Below, piece by piece: positions 46,110-57,884 of a stretch of DNA of 64,000 nucleotides. The notes beneath the pieces were generated by a model, which worked only from the letters and a program-made list of their open reading frames with translations, was not told the origin of the DNA and made no database searches. The DNA comes from Puccinellia tenuiflora (Eukaryota; Streptophyta; Magnoliopsida; Poales; Poaceae), in NCBI GenBank assembly GCA_012064385.1, contig QRDG01001513.1, positions 62,001 through 126,000 of the forward strand. The letters run 5' to 3'. The position numbers were made by a program, and so were the translations under genes. Position 1 is the first letter of the stretch. Each line of letters opens with the position of its first letter.

Positions 46110-46842
46110 CAGCATCTCTAGCAGATACCGAAAAACTTGGTACCGGATAATCTGTTTCCGGTAGACAGTAAAATGTTTTTACGGTGCGAAAATTGTCCGG
46201 ACAGAACAGATACCTCAAAACTAGCAGTGGGCCCACTTTTTCCTTTTTTTTCCTTTCCTAATTTCTCTCTCCTTTCACCACCTTCTTCCTCGTGAGCCAC
46301 AGCACCCGCCGCCAGCCGCCACGCGAGCAGCCTCGTCCCGCGCCGCTAGCCCCACCACGCGAGCAGCCCCGCACCGCCGCGCGAGCAGCCCCACCCTGCC
46401 GCGCGAGTAGCCCCGACCGCGCCCCAACTGCACTGGCGCCGCCCGAGCGAGCAGCCCCGCCGCCCCGCGTCGCCGCCCCACCGCCCTGCCGGTCGCGCAG
46501 CCCACGCGCGCCCCAGCTCGCTCCGCCGACCGATCCCGCCACCCACGCAGCTCGCCCCGCCGGAATTTGGGCGAGTTGACCGGAATTTGGGCGGAAGAAC
46601 ACTGTTCCGAGCTGAAACTTCCCTCCCGCAAAACGACGGTTGGCTATTCAGTTCACAGGGAAAATCCTCTCCAAAACGGAACAGATTGGATACCGAGGAC
46701 GAATTATCCTGCTCTCCGGATTTTTTTTTCCGGTAGAGGAGCTTATGGGGTATCTGATCTGCCCCGTTTTTCACCCCGGACCCGGAAAAAAAGCAGTTAT
46801 TTTTCAGATCGGAGGCTTATCCGGTATCTACTAGAGATGCTC
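46110..46842. mobile_element. Tourist/PIF-Harbinger-like MITE, 733 bp
   Basis: Terminal inverted repeats cagcatctctagcagatacc and, on the opposite strand at the right end, gagcatctctagtagatacc. Flanked by TTA at 46107-46109 and 46843-46845. The interior holds a very GC-rich block (46300-46480) of imperfect cgcgagcagccccgc repeats. The long frames on both strands across that block are compositional. No transposase. Confidence 0.85.
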
Positions 46843-46845
46843 TTA

Positions 46846-47117
46846 GACTAGTCACAGTGGGGAGTATCATATATGTGGTATCTTATATGATACTAGTCTA
46901 TGATACTACTTACACAATGGATAGTAACATATATGTGGTATCATATAATTTTGCATTTATTAGGTTGTAGACTCATCTTATCTTGAAAAGCGTTATGTTA
47001 CGGTATCTACCTATGATACCACTACCACCTCTCTCCTCATTAATTACAGTGACACGTCAGCTTTTTGCCAACGTGGCATGCATGATACTAACTATGATAC
47101 CTCCACTGTGACTAGTC
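46846..47117. mobile_element. Tourist-like MITE, 272 bp
   Basis: Inverted termini gactagtcacagtgg and ccactgtgactagtc, flanked by TTA at 46843-46845 and 47118-47120. The left TTA is also the right target site of the neighbouring element. Confidence 0.9.
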
Positions 47118-47120
47118 TTA

Positions 47121-47957
47121 CGCATGCACGGCTAGCTGCATAGGATGAGACCCAGCAGGCAGATACATGCATGATGCATGGCCCCTAATCTCCAGCCGAT
47201 TATGCTCAGATTTAATTAAGTGGGTCCCGTCGGACTCCCATGTCCGGCAACGTAATATCTCAGCTCATCGGTTTCGTCCAATCGGAGAAGCACCAGGCGG
47301 GTGTGAATAGTCCGTGTCCGCGCGGCCCTTGCATCCTTAGTTGTACATGAATTACACATAAGTTGCACATGTAATTAGATGTCGTTAGCTGAGTTAACTT
47401 AATTTTCATTTGATTTAGCCCAAATTGCTCCCTTCACTTAATCCATCTCCACAAAAACAAATTCATCACAAATTCACAATACAATAGTAAGGTGTAGTAT
47501 TTTTAAATCTAGACAAAAATGAGACGGTTTGTGTTGTATATCTTGAGATAATCTCATCCAAACCGGACTGACAAAAGGACCATTGAACGGATAATCCCCT
47601 CCAATCCTATAAAATACACTTCAAATATGTTTAAAATAAATACTTGCTCACATAAACTCTTTCCACTCCAAAAAAAATGTAGCCTAGATACGATACTTCT
47701 CCTCTAACTTTGAGCAAATGAAAAAGGAGTAACAAAAAATCGTATGGACCATGCTACCATCACACCATCAGATGTCCACCAACATTCACGCAAGAAGTTC
47801 CGAATTCATCAATTTTCACGAGAAGAACATCAAAGGCAGTGCCATCGCACGCACGGATGAACTATTAAAAAGCAATTATTAAGAGATGGAGATATGCAAC
47901 TACTGCTACAAGTACACATAAATACGAGTAGTTCGCACGCAGCCGTCATGGCGCATT
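47121..47957. other. Intergenic and 3' flank of F-box gene 2
   Basis: AT-rich, no recognised element or gene. Confidence 0.5.
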
Positions 47958-48901
47958 TTAGTCAGACCTCCAATCGTCGAAATCACGGCTGCAGTCGGTG
48001 GCCTGGAACTCATCATACTCATCATCGTAGTACCTCGCGAGCTTGTCCTGGACGGAGGGGAGCGTCAGCGTCTTGATCCCGGCGCACTTGGCTCGCAGGG
48101 CGTCGTCGACGACGACGTTGTAGCAGTCGCGCACGCAGAGGCGCTCCAGGTGAGGGCAGCCGTCGATGATGGCCGTCAGCTCGTCGGTCGTGACGTCGCT
48201 GCCGACGAGTGCGAGGTCCCTCAGCTCGCGCATCGTCGTCGCGATCCCGGCCGCGCCGCCCCTCCGGTCGTGCCACCCCTTGCGCAGCGCGACGCTCTTC
48301 AGCTGCGGGCACGCCGCGCCGGCGGCCTCGTACGCGTCGCCGCCGACGTCGGGACAGTCCAGAACCACGAGTTCTTCCAGATGCGGGGAATTCTTTACCA
48401 GGTCAGTGAATCCGTCGTTGGAGACGTGAAAGCATGATAAGAGGACAAGGCTCTTCAGGGAAGGCGACCTGCAAGATCAAATACTCGTGCTTTAATCGCA
48501 CTTGTATATATTCTCGACATGAAGAATTTGTGCGCATCATCACATAACATTGCAACTTACAACGGAACAAGATCTGATTACCTGCCCCCTATGTACTCGA
48601 GGAGCTCGTCGGTGACAAACCGCTCCGCCGCAAACTTCTCCAGCCGCCCATCGGAACGGTCCACGGCCACCTTCGCCATTTCGTGCAGGAAAAGGTCGCC
48701 ATTGTCGTCAACTACCTTGTGGTGCAGAATGTGTACGACTTGCCACAGGTCCGGTACCATGGCCGCCTTGAGCCACGAGTGGCACACGAGGCCCGCGCCC
48801 ATGAGGACCTCGATGGCGCCGAGCTTGGTGAAGACCAACGACAGCACGTCAAGAGGTAGCTCCGACCAATCCCTCACGTCAGCGTCTGGCTGAGACTCCA
48901 T
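47958..48901 (-). CDS. F-box/LRR protein 2 (SKIP19/FBL type), two exons
   Basis: Paralogue of the gene at 42413, 276 residues. Exon 1 is 48582-48901 and exon 2 is 47958-48468, joined in frame at Arg. The start is the ATG at 48899-48901 (MESQPDADVRDWSELPLDVL). The F-box spans about residues 11-54, followed by leucine-rich repeats (SLKSLVLLSC, HLEELVVLDC, HLERLCVRDC) and the same FDDWRS C-terminus. It is much richer in G+C at third codon positions than its neighbour, as in the high-GC class of grass genes. A TATA box (CTATAAAAC) lies about 95 bp upstream. Predicted SCF adaptor with unknown target. Confidence 0.9.
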
Positions 48902-48994
48902 ATCCTCGTGATTCGTGAGGGCCTGAAACAAGCCAAGTATCAAGCAGAGCCTATTTCGGCGATGGCGATGGCGACGGCACTCGGCAGCGAAGGC

Positions 48995-49003
48995 GTTTTA
49001 TAG
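48995..49003 (-). promoter_or_regulatory. TATA box of F-box gene 2
   Basis: CTATAAAAC on the minus strand, about 95 bp before the ATG at 48901. Confidence 0.65.
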
Positions 49004-49005
49004 GG

Positions 49006-49749
49006 AAGCTACGAGGATAAGAGCGATCGTGCACATGTGACATGTTGCAGCTCAGGGGAGAAGCTACAAGGTTTGCTCCGGATAACCATGGCCCAGGCCT
49101 CGGGAAGGAGATTCCCTCGGGAATACAAGAGCTGGACCTCGGGAATTTGATAATCGGACTTTTTGTCATATGTTCATTCCTCGGGACTTTGATAATAGGA
49201 CTATTTGTGGCATGTTCATTCCAGTGAGGTATGTTTAGGAGCAAAATATTTTTAGAATACCACGGTTTTCGGAGAAAACATGGTTTGTAATTTTTTTGAG
49301 GTGTTTGACCCTAGTTGAAAATGCAGTTTTATAAACTGAAGTATCGGCTATACTTTCTCCCCAAAAAAAGTATCGGCTATACTGGAGTAGTTTGCAGTTT
49401 CTAAGAGAGCGATCCAGACCTTTTTTTTTAACTAAAAAACTAGTAGAAAACTGTAGTATTTGCAAGGCTGAGGGCCTCTTTGGATCGTAGAGTTGAAAAA
49501 CACAGGAATATGAAAAACACAGGAATTTTACAGGATGATAAAACACAGAAAAGCTACGAGGATAAGAGCGATCTTGCACATGTTGCAGCTCAGGGGAGAA
49601 GCTAGTACTCCGTACAAGGTTTGCTCCGGATAACCATGGCCCAGGCCTCGGGAAGGAGATTCTCTCGGGAATACAAGAGCTCATTGTCTTAAATGGACCT
49701 CGGGACTTTGATAATAGGACCTTTTGTCGTATGTTCATTCCAGTGGGGG
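49006..49749. repeat. Promoter direct repeat, two copies of about 200 bp
   Basis: 49006-49229 and 49551-49749 share most of their sequence (aagctacgaggataagagcg, ctcaggggagaagct, gataaccatggcccaggcct, gttcattccagtg). Each copy has small private indels, for example tagtactccg only in the second. The first copy abuts the TATA box of F-box gene 2, so its upstream control region has been duplicated. Confidence 0.85.
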
Positions 49750-50465
49750 AGTAGGTAGTATCACCCCATTTAGAAATAAAATGTCTTAATACTTTCCGAA
49801 TCATATGTCCTACTCAGACACGTTTTATTGTATAGATTTTCTCATTTCACTCTCTGTTTATAGTCTATATATATTAAAATACCTAAAATATTTTATAATT
49901 CAGAATCAAGGGAGTAGATTGGAGCCTATTTTTATTGTTATGCTTTTTTAATAGATAGTTCAGTTAATATATTTAGTCTCGAAAGTTTGATACGTGTTCA
50001 ACATATGTTTTTCTTACCAACCCTAAAGCTAAAAAGCATGACCTAACTCTATATGTTGCTCCCACACGCGTTATCTTGGACGTGAAAATACCCTAACATA
50101 ACAGACAACCGCAGACACCTACCTTGGCGACTCCTGCTGCGGCGACATTGCTGCGACGACATCAGGCTAATTTCCCTCACTCCCGGATCGGAATGGGCTT
50201 GTGTCCCGACGGCGTGGGGGGGGCGGGGGTCTCGCAATGTCGCTCTAGGTCTCGCATATTTTAGGGCGCGATGTGCATCTCCTTGAGTCTTGGGTGTATG
50301 GCCAGCTTGGCGTTGGGTAGTGGTGCTAAAGGTGGATGGATGCTATCTAGCCATCATAGTGGACAGTTGTCGATGATGGCTAGTTGGCCTAGTGGGAAGT
50401 GGATGGACTTGGCCAGGTCACTTGGATGATATGTCATTGAAAACGCGGGATCGCCGGTGAAAGAG
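49750..50465. other. Intergenic
   Basis: Around 49790-49915 the words cttaatactttccgaatcat and cagaatcaagggagta suggest a degraded Stowaway element. The rest has no identifiable feature. Confidence 0.4.
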
Positions 50466-51977
50466 CATGGTTGCCCCCATGTGTGGTTTTGCTAATTAAT
50501 GACAATTCTTAAGGATTGATGTGTGCTTTGAGCTATATTTGTAGGTTTGGTCTATAGCAATGCCTCAACTCCATATGTTGGAGTCAAGGCTAAAAGAAGA
50601 AGAGTTTATGTTGATTAAGGCTAAGTGCAAGTTGATCAACACACAAGGCTAGGGATGTACCATGAGGGATCGTATGATCCCATGGTATGGTAAGCAATTG
50701 TCAATATAGCCTTGTGAACTAACCCATGATCTATGTGCTTGTATCTCTATGTGTGGTTAGGCATTTCTCCATGAGCATGCAACGAAAGGGATATCCTATG
50801 TAGCCCATGGAGGATGGCGTCACGTGGTGATCGTCATCAAGATAAAGGCCAAGTGAAGATATGTCGAAAAGTGCCTCTCCCATCTTGGTGTATGGGGGAG
50901 CACGTTGCGAGTCTTCACCGAGCGGAGCGCAATCAAGAAAGGTGGTCCATCTTGAGAAGACAAAGATCGTCATCATCTAGCTCAAGTGGATTATGCGCAA
51001 GGCAAAGGTATGATCTTGATAGGGTTTCTATTTTACCGGTCTCATGATGTTAGTTGAGAGACCGGGTTATAGGATAGATAGCCGTACTATCAAGAGGGGC
51101 TCTCGAACGAGTATCTTGATTGTATCGTCGTAGAGAGCTCAAACCTTTGCATCCTTGGCATCATCTTTATTGGTTCTTATTTGGCTCTTATCGTGGTATG
51201 GTCTTGGTGCTTGTCGTGCTTGTCATGACAAGGCCAAGTTCACCGAAAACGGATTTCGTATGCATCTTCTCTTGAATTTTCGGTTTTGGAGATTTTGCCG
51301 GTCCATCCGTGCGGAAGGTTTCACTCTTCCATTTATTAGAAAAATATCCCTTGCTTGGTTTCAATATTTCTACATTTTGTAGGGTAGCCCTTGTCGTCCT
51401 CTTTCCAACAAAATTGGATTTACCTCGATCGGAGTTTCCTAGCAAAAGTTATTCGGTTTCAGGGTTTTGTTGTTTTTCTCTGTGCAGCGGTAGTACCGCC
51501 GCCTCTGGCGGCAGTACCGCCAGCACTACCGCCAGGGAGGCGCTCTGTTAGCCCTCAGCGGCAGTACCGCCGCCTCTGGCGGTAGTACAGCTGCTGGGGA
51601 CTTTGAGCCCTCTCCTGGGCTGTGCAGCACCGCCAGCAGTGCCGCCAGCACTACCGCCAGGGAGGCGCTCTGTTAGCCCTCAGCGACAGTACCGCCGCCT
51701 CTGGCGGTAGTACCATTTCTGGGGACCTCGAGCCCTCCCCTGGGCTGTGCAGCATCGCTAGTAGTGCCACCAGCACTGCCGCCGTTTATCCTCTCTGTTG
51801 CGCCCCAGCGGTAGTACCGCTGTTGCGGGATCTTTTGATAGCCGTTTGTCTGCTGAAATGCATGGGGCGGTAGTACCGCCCCTGCGCGAATCTGCCTCCA
51901 ACGGTTGGTTTTTGGGGCAACCTATTTAAGGGGCCTTCTTCCCCAATGGTTACCCAACTCTTGGCTCTCTCTCTCTC
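50466..51977. mobile_element. LTR-like repeat interrupted by the gypsy element
   Basis: Starts near tggttgcccccatgtg with text common in cereal LTRs (gttttgctaattaatgacaa). It ends with a promoter-like stretch (cctatttaaggggcc) just before the gypsy LTR. No protein domain is present. The remainder would lie beyond the window on the far side of the inserted element. Confidence 0.4.
51485..51885. repeat. Palindromic GCGGTAGTACCGC array
   Basis: At least seven copies of variants of the hairpin-forming word gcggtagtaccgc are seen, partly organised in a 125-bp tandem unit (gccagggaggcgctctgtta at 51531 and again at 51656). Confidence 0.8.
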
Positions 51978-52985
51978 TGTCGGAGAATGTTCCCAGGAAC
52001 TGGGGGTGTCTCCAAGGTATCGTGTAAGCGGCTGAACACGGAGTCAAACAATCCTCAACGTGCTCCGGCGACGGTGCTCGTCGGACTCGCTGCGGACGAC
52101 ACTGCAGAGATGGACACAAGATCTTACCCAGGTTCAGGGCCCTCTTTGGGAGGTAAAACCCCTATGTCCTGCTATGGTGTATTGCACTGCTTGGAGAGGT
52201 TCACGGTACAAGGAGAGCTTGAAGAGCTCGAGGTGGCTAACAATGGCTACTTGCTAGTCTTCAGATCTAGGGTTAGGGTCTACTAGAGCTGCACCAATCG
52301 AAGATCGAACCCTTTGCTTGGGCGTGCTCCCCCTCCTTTATAGGCGTCTTGGACCTCTTCTGCCCAAACATTTGGGCGGGAAGGGTTACCACATGGCGAC
52401 GAGGGAAGGAGCAGGGTGCACGATAAAGGTGGAGTCCATGGACGCGGTCCATGGCAGGGACGGCGCTACCAAAGCTGGAAAAGCCACCGGCCAACCGGAC
52501 GGTGGGCTGGCGCTTGATGAGGTGGGATGTGACCCACGGTGACGTCGTCCTTGGAGCGTAGCTGCAGACGGTTCCCTTATCGCCAAAGAGACAATACTCG
52601 TTGTCCGCTTTGCTTGAAGCCACTTTGTTGACTGCTTTATACATGGAAGTGGCAACTACGGCGCTGTCGTCATCGCGCATAGGCACGCACGTCATCCTGC
52701 ACATGGGGGCAGAGCCCATGTGCGCCCTGCCGCGGAGGCAGAGAAGGCTTCGCGAGGAAGGAGCCTCGCGAGGCTAAAAGCCTCGCCGAGCCCTTCAGCT
52801 TGGTCCTTAGCAGAATCGCGGGTGGCGTCGGAGACGCCTTGTCGAGGAGCGGTCCCTCGCCAAGGGAGAGAACCCTCGCGAGGCTCGCCAGGCTTGGAGA
52901 GCCTGGCCCTTAGCGAAAATGCCTGAAGAATCTTGTGGGCCCTGGCAGGCCGGCCCGTGGTACCCTGGTTTCCACTGTGCCGACA
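51978..52985 (-). repeat. 3' LTR (complete), 1,008 bp
   Basis: Starts TGTCGG and ends CCGACA, perfect 6-bp inverted ends with the TG...CA rule. On the minus strand a TATA motif (CTATAAAGG) lies at about 52336-52344. It is bordered inside the element by gtagcccccgggcccgcg, which on the element strand is a G-rich polypurine-like tract. Confidence 0.9.
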
Positions 52986-53295
52986 GTAGCCCCCGGGCCC
53001 GCGATGGGCACGCCGAAGGCCATGGACGCAGGCGAAGCGTCGAGGGCCCAAAGACGCCTGCCTGGGCCGTGACACGTGGAGCGCTGCGGTTGCGCCGCGG
53101 CCACGATCTCCTCGGCTTCAACGGGCAACCCGGTGGGGCCCGCCACGTCCGGGGCAACCGGTCAATAAAGCCTGGCGCGCAGACTGCGCCTATCACTTCT
53201 CCCATTACTCCGCCGCCCTCTTCTTCCAAAACTCTTCTTCCTCCCAGAGCTCGTCGCTTCCGAGGTCTTCGTCTTCAAGCTTCCTTCCAGCGGCC

Positions 53296-56200
53296 ATGGC
53301 TCCCAAGAAGGCAACCGACGGCCAGAAGGGCAAGGCCGCGATGCAGACTGGCACGTCTGCGGCGGCGGCGCTGCCGCCGTCACGCGTCAATGCAACGGCG
53401 TTGGCGAAGGTGCGGCACTTGGCGGCCGCCAGCACCCACGAGCTTGGCGCCACAAGCATGGCGCCCAGCAGCAGCAAGGTCGGCGCGGGGTATTACCCCA
53501 TATTCCTTCACGCTTTCTACGCCGGCCTGGTCCCTCCTTTCTCCAGCTTTCTCCTGGGAGTCCTTGAAGCATACCGGATCCAACTCCTTCATCTCCACCC
53601 AAACTCCATACTCATCCTCGCCATCTTCGCCTACCTCTGCGAGGCGTACGTAGGCGTCCTCCCCTCGGTGGCTCTCTTCCGCAGCTTCTACTCCCTCCGG
53701 AACACCGCGTCGAACGAGCGGCTCGGATGCGTCTCCTTCCGCATCGCCGCCGCCAGAAGTGAAGACTACATCCCTATCGCGTGGCTTGGGGAGAACGCCA
53801 TCACCAAGGTGACGAAGAAGGTGGATGGCTTCCGCAAGCGATGGTTCCTTGTTAGCACCAAATCGTCGAACCGCCACCTGGAGGCACCCGAGGCGCCCCC
53901 AAGGAAGTGGGCGCGTTGGGCGAGCGGCGACTTCGAGGGCCCCAAGCTTGAGGCGGTATACGAGCGCATCCTGGTGCTCCGCGAGGCCGGGCTCACCGGC
54001 CAGATGGTGGCGATGGATTTTGTTGCACGCCGCATTGCTCCCCTTCAGTGGCACTCAGAGCCAATGTGGACCTATTCAGGCCCGGATGACAGGATGCGCC
54101 TCGGCGCAGACGACCTCACCCCGGGCGAGCTGAAGCAGATCATGAGAGTCCTTTTTGCTACAGAGTCCATTCCGCCCCCAGACAATGACGATGCCCTGCC
54201 GCTGTTCTCCTACCTGGAGGAGAACGTGCGCGAAGCCCGTGAGCTCCTGCCTCTCTTCGACGAATGGGGCATCGGGCCTGCAAGGCTCATCGGGTCCCGC
54301 AGCAACCCGTGGGCTGCGGAACAGAAGCAGGGGGCGGCGCGCCGGAGCCGGACGAGGACGAAGAGTCTGGCGAGGATGAGGTCTTGAGAAGCGCCAACTC
54401 CTCTGGAGAGGACGAGGCCTCAAGGGGCGCTGATCCCTCGGGAGGCGATGCGGGCTCAAGGAACATGCCGCCTAGCGAGGACTGCCAGGAGATCTCCTCA
54501 GGCAGCGACAAGGACGCCTTCCGCGTGGTCCGCGCCCAACGCGCCACGGAGGGGGAGAGAAGCAGTGGCACAGGAGGACGCTGCGAACTTTGCTCCAAGC
54601 TTCTCCACGACAAGGACGCCGGGGCCGCCACGAGGGATGCTCCTCGCGAGGAGGCAACAGCGCCTCCCGGAGAAGCCGGAGCGAGCACCCTCCAGCCACC
54701 CAAGGGGAAGAAGAGGGTGTAGAGAGCGGCCGACGAGTAAGTCTTGGTCCTTGCCCTTTCTTTCAGCATTTTGCTTCTGAGGATCCCCTCCTGAAGGGTC
54801 TTTGTTTGTTTGTGTTTCTTTAGCGTACCCGTGGCGCCGAAGAGGCGGCGTCTCCCCAAGCTTGGGGAGACCGCCAGCGCCGCCGAGGAGACACATGTGG
54901 CCGATGAGCCGCAGCAGGCGGCCGACGAGCCGCAGCAGGCAGCTGACGAGCCGCAGCTAGAGGCTGTTCCTCCCGCGGGTGAGCACCGCGCGGAGGTGGT
55001 GGTGGTTGAAGAGGCGATGTCGCCTCCAGCTAGGGCTGCTTCTCCCCCCGCGGTTGAGCGCCGCGCGGAGGAGGTGGTTGAGGTGCCGACGCCGCCGCCA
55101 ACTCGGGCTGCTACTCCTCCTGCGGCCGAGCACCGCGAGGAAGAGGAAGCGGTGGACGAAGAGATCGTCATGGAGCCGCCTCCAGAGGCGGAGGAGGCTC
55201 CCACAAGGAGGGCGGACGCGCCCGAGGCCGCGGCGGACGCGGCCACCATGGAGGGGGCGGGGAGCGCCCCTGAAGAGCCGGAGGCGGAGGCGCCCCTGGA
55301 GCCCACGGACGCCGGGACCGGGGGCGAGAGGACGCCCAGCCCCCAGGCGGAGGAAGAAAACGCCCGGGAGGAGGAGCGAGCAAGGCTGGCTGACGCCTGG
55401 GCCCTCCTCCACAAGAGGGTTGAGATGTGCCGGCGGCAGGACGCGTCGGCCCAGGCGGCGCGCGAGGAGGCGATCCGCTTCGCCAAGGAGACCCACGACA
55501 GCGTCAAGCGGGAGGCGGCGGAGGTCATGGACCAGCTGGACGCCGCCCGGGAGACGCTGGAGGCGGAGACCGACGCCAAGCACCAGGAGCTAGCGGCCGC
55601 CAAGCAAAAATTCGCCGCCGAGTCTGAGGCCGCAAGGGCCAGCCTGAAGGAGCTCCGCGAGCTGCTAGACGCCCGCGAGGGGCAGCTGGCGCCTTGCGAG
55701 GCCGAGCTGAAGCGGCGTGAGGAAGAGCTCTCCCTCCGGGAGAAGGAGCTGGACCAGCGCGAGGAGCAGGTCCATCTGCTGGAGGGAGCCCAGGCCACCC
55801 GCGAGGGGCAGCTGCAGGAGCGGGAGGACTCGGTGGCCAGGAGCGAGGCCACCCACAAGGAGCGTCACGACAAGGCCAACGCTGACTTCGCGCTGAAGCA
55901 GAAAAGGGTCCAGGAGGAGGCCGACGCCAGGGTCGAGCGCATCCGCCAAAGCCTCGCCGACGATTATGACGCCAAGGCCACGATGCAGGAGGAGCGTTTC
56001 ACGACAAAACGCAACGAGCTCCTGCACCAGGTCGAAGGGCTCCAGAAGCAGGAGAAGGAGATGACCTCCCGCCTCCAGCGCACCAAGGAGGCGCAGACTC
56101 GCGCAGAGAAGGAGATTGCCGCCCTGAAGGCGGACCTGAGCGACCTCCAGCAGCAGGTGGGGCCGACTGCGGACCTCACGGAGCAGGCGTGAGACACCGC

Positions 56201-56654
56201 ACAGCACGGCCGGGCCATGACGCGCCAGCGCCAGCTCATGCTTCACGATCTGGTCCGCCGCGCGAACACCATCGGGGCCGACATGAGGATTGAGGTCCCT
56301 CATTTTCCCGCCGGAGGGATTGACGACGAGGCCGCATACACGCACTTCTTCGGGCAATTCCTCGGGGAGCTTGAAAAGGTCGCGAAGCGCGTTGTGGCGG
56401 AGAGCCGCGATCTCCTTGTCCTCGCCACCAGCCGCGTCTTCAGCAACCTCCTGAGGCTCTGGCCCTCGTTCGACCTCGAGGCCGTGATGGCGCCGGTCGA
56501 CATCCGCAGCAAGGCGGGGGAAGCCGCCGAGGTGCTCGCCAGGAAATACGACCAAGTCTTGGTTGATGAAGGCGAAGGCGACGGCGAGGAAGATGCCCTG
56601 GAGGCGGAGGAAGCCGCAGGTGGAGCGGGCACCTCAGGAGGCGCGACAGCTTAA
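53296..56654 (+). pseudogene. Antisense spliced gene in the gypsy element (gypsy-type transposase domain)
   Basis: Plus-strand gene opposite to gag-pol. 53296-54320 encodes a basic N-terminus (MAPKKATDGQKG) and a hydrophobic domain (FYAGLVPPFSSFLLGVLEAY ... ALFRSFYSLR) resembling the family called putative gypsy-type transposon (Pfam PF04195). A frameshift near 54320-54340 is followed by an acidic linker. TAG at 54720-54722 interrupts the frame just before a perfect donor. The intron is 54737-54823 (gtaagt ... tttctttag), and the frame is kept across it. Exon 2 encodes a long Glu/Arg/Ala coiled coil (about 55380-56180), TGA at 56190-56192, then an in-frame C-terminal domain to 56654. Extra antisense ORFs are known in Tat-lineage elements; their function is not established. 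This copy is broken at three points. Confidence 0.75.
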
Positions 56655-57738
56655 CTCCCTCCTGTAGCTGGACGTGCATGGTGCATACTATCTTAGCATT
56701 TTGACTGTAACAGCTTTGTAAAGACTTGCTTTAAGCTTTTGAACGTGCTTGTGAATGTCCCTCGGGTGGCTTTTGTCCTTCCCCTTCATGTCTTTTTCGC
56801 TCTACGTCTTAGGACCCTCTCTTAGCGCTACACCACCACCGCTTCGATATGTGAGAGTCAGGGCTCCACAAGGCCGGGGGGTGCGTGAGGCCTCGAGAAG
56901 TAAGGGCTCCTCGAAGCGCGATGCTTGGGGCCCCCCTTTGACGTGCAAGCAGCCCATGAGGCATAGGAGAGAGAAAAGAGACTCGAGGGGCAAAAACCAG
57001 CGAGAGGAAATTCGAGCAAGTGTTTAGACTTAGCTTGACGAGGCGTTTTCACCTTGGAGAGGGTGTTGGTTCCCTGGCAAGGTGTTTTCCTCCTGATGTT
57101 GCTTGAGGCTTGGAGAGCCTGCTTCCCTGCACTTGGAGAGATAGGCATACCCACAAGCAGTACATAGCTAGATAACTTATGGTGCTCGTAGGTTCCTTCA
57201 TGTGTGTCTTACGAGGAGAACAGGCACCAAGGTTTTTGGTGATCCTTGGTGAGTTGACGTGCGCGGGAGCTGACCCATGAGTTCAGAGCTCCTTGGGAGT
57301 TGACATGCATGAGAGCTGACCCGCAAGTTCAGAGCTCGGATCCCTTGGGTTTTAGGTGCTGCCGGGATGCTCCCGTGGCATGGCACCATGCTAGCCCCCG
57401 CTCGTGAGATACACATGAGGGATCATACGAGCGAGAGAGAAAAGCAAATAACATTAGAGCTTACCGAAGCAACAAAATATGCTGGCGCGATGCGCAAAGG
57501 TTCAAATTGACCTGAAACATAGGTTCATTACACTGGCGTGGCCAGAAGCACAAAAAAATCCGCCATGCTCTGGGCATGGGGTCCACATGCTGTGGCTGAG
57601 ACTCTCGAGGGGGCGTGCCCGAGGCAGACGCATGTAGAGAGAGCTCAGAGGGGCCCCTAGGCGGGGGTGGCTTTTAGCCTGCGTTCCGCCATGACCGGCA
57701 TGGGGATCCACTTCGCCAAGGCATGGTGCCTGAAGAGG
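56655..57738. other. Spacer between antisense gene and pol
   Basis: Probably the 3' UTR of the antisense gene and, from the other side, sequence downstream of integrase. Words such as ggagagcctgcttccctgc and gagctgacccatgagttc recur imperfectly. No gene. Confidence 0.45.
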
Positions 57739-57884
57739 TTACCGTGCCGAGGCTTGGTGGCTTGGGAGTCTTCTCGAACGGCCCGCGTCAACGTATAGTA
57801 GAGAGGGGAGCCCGAAGTTTTTCCTCGTGTAGGATGATGGCGCGTGGTTCTCCCTTGATGCAAAAAGTTGCTCGCCGGTGGCGA

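Noticed and set aside
46258..46774. Overlapping Arg/Ala/Gly-rich frames on both strands
   Set aside because: They lie inside a MITE with GC-rich repeats; all frames are open because stops are rare in such composition.
54287..55858. 523-codon Ser-rich minus frame opposite the antisense gene
   Set aside because: It mirrors the GC-rich coiled-coil exon on the plus strand. The spliced plus-strand frame has clear domain structure and this one has none.
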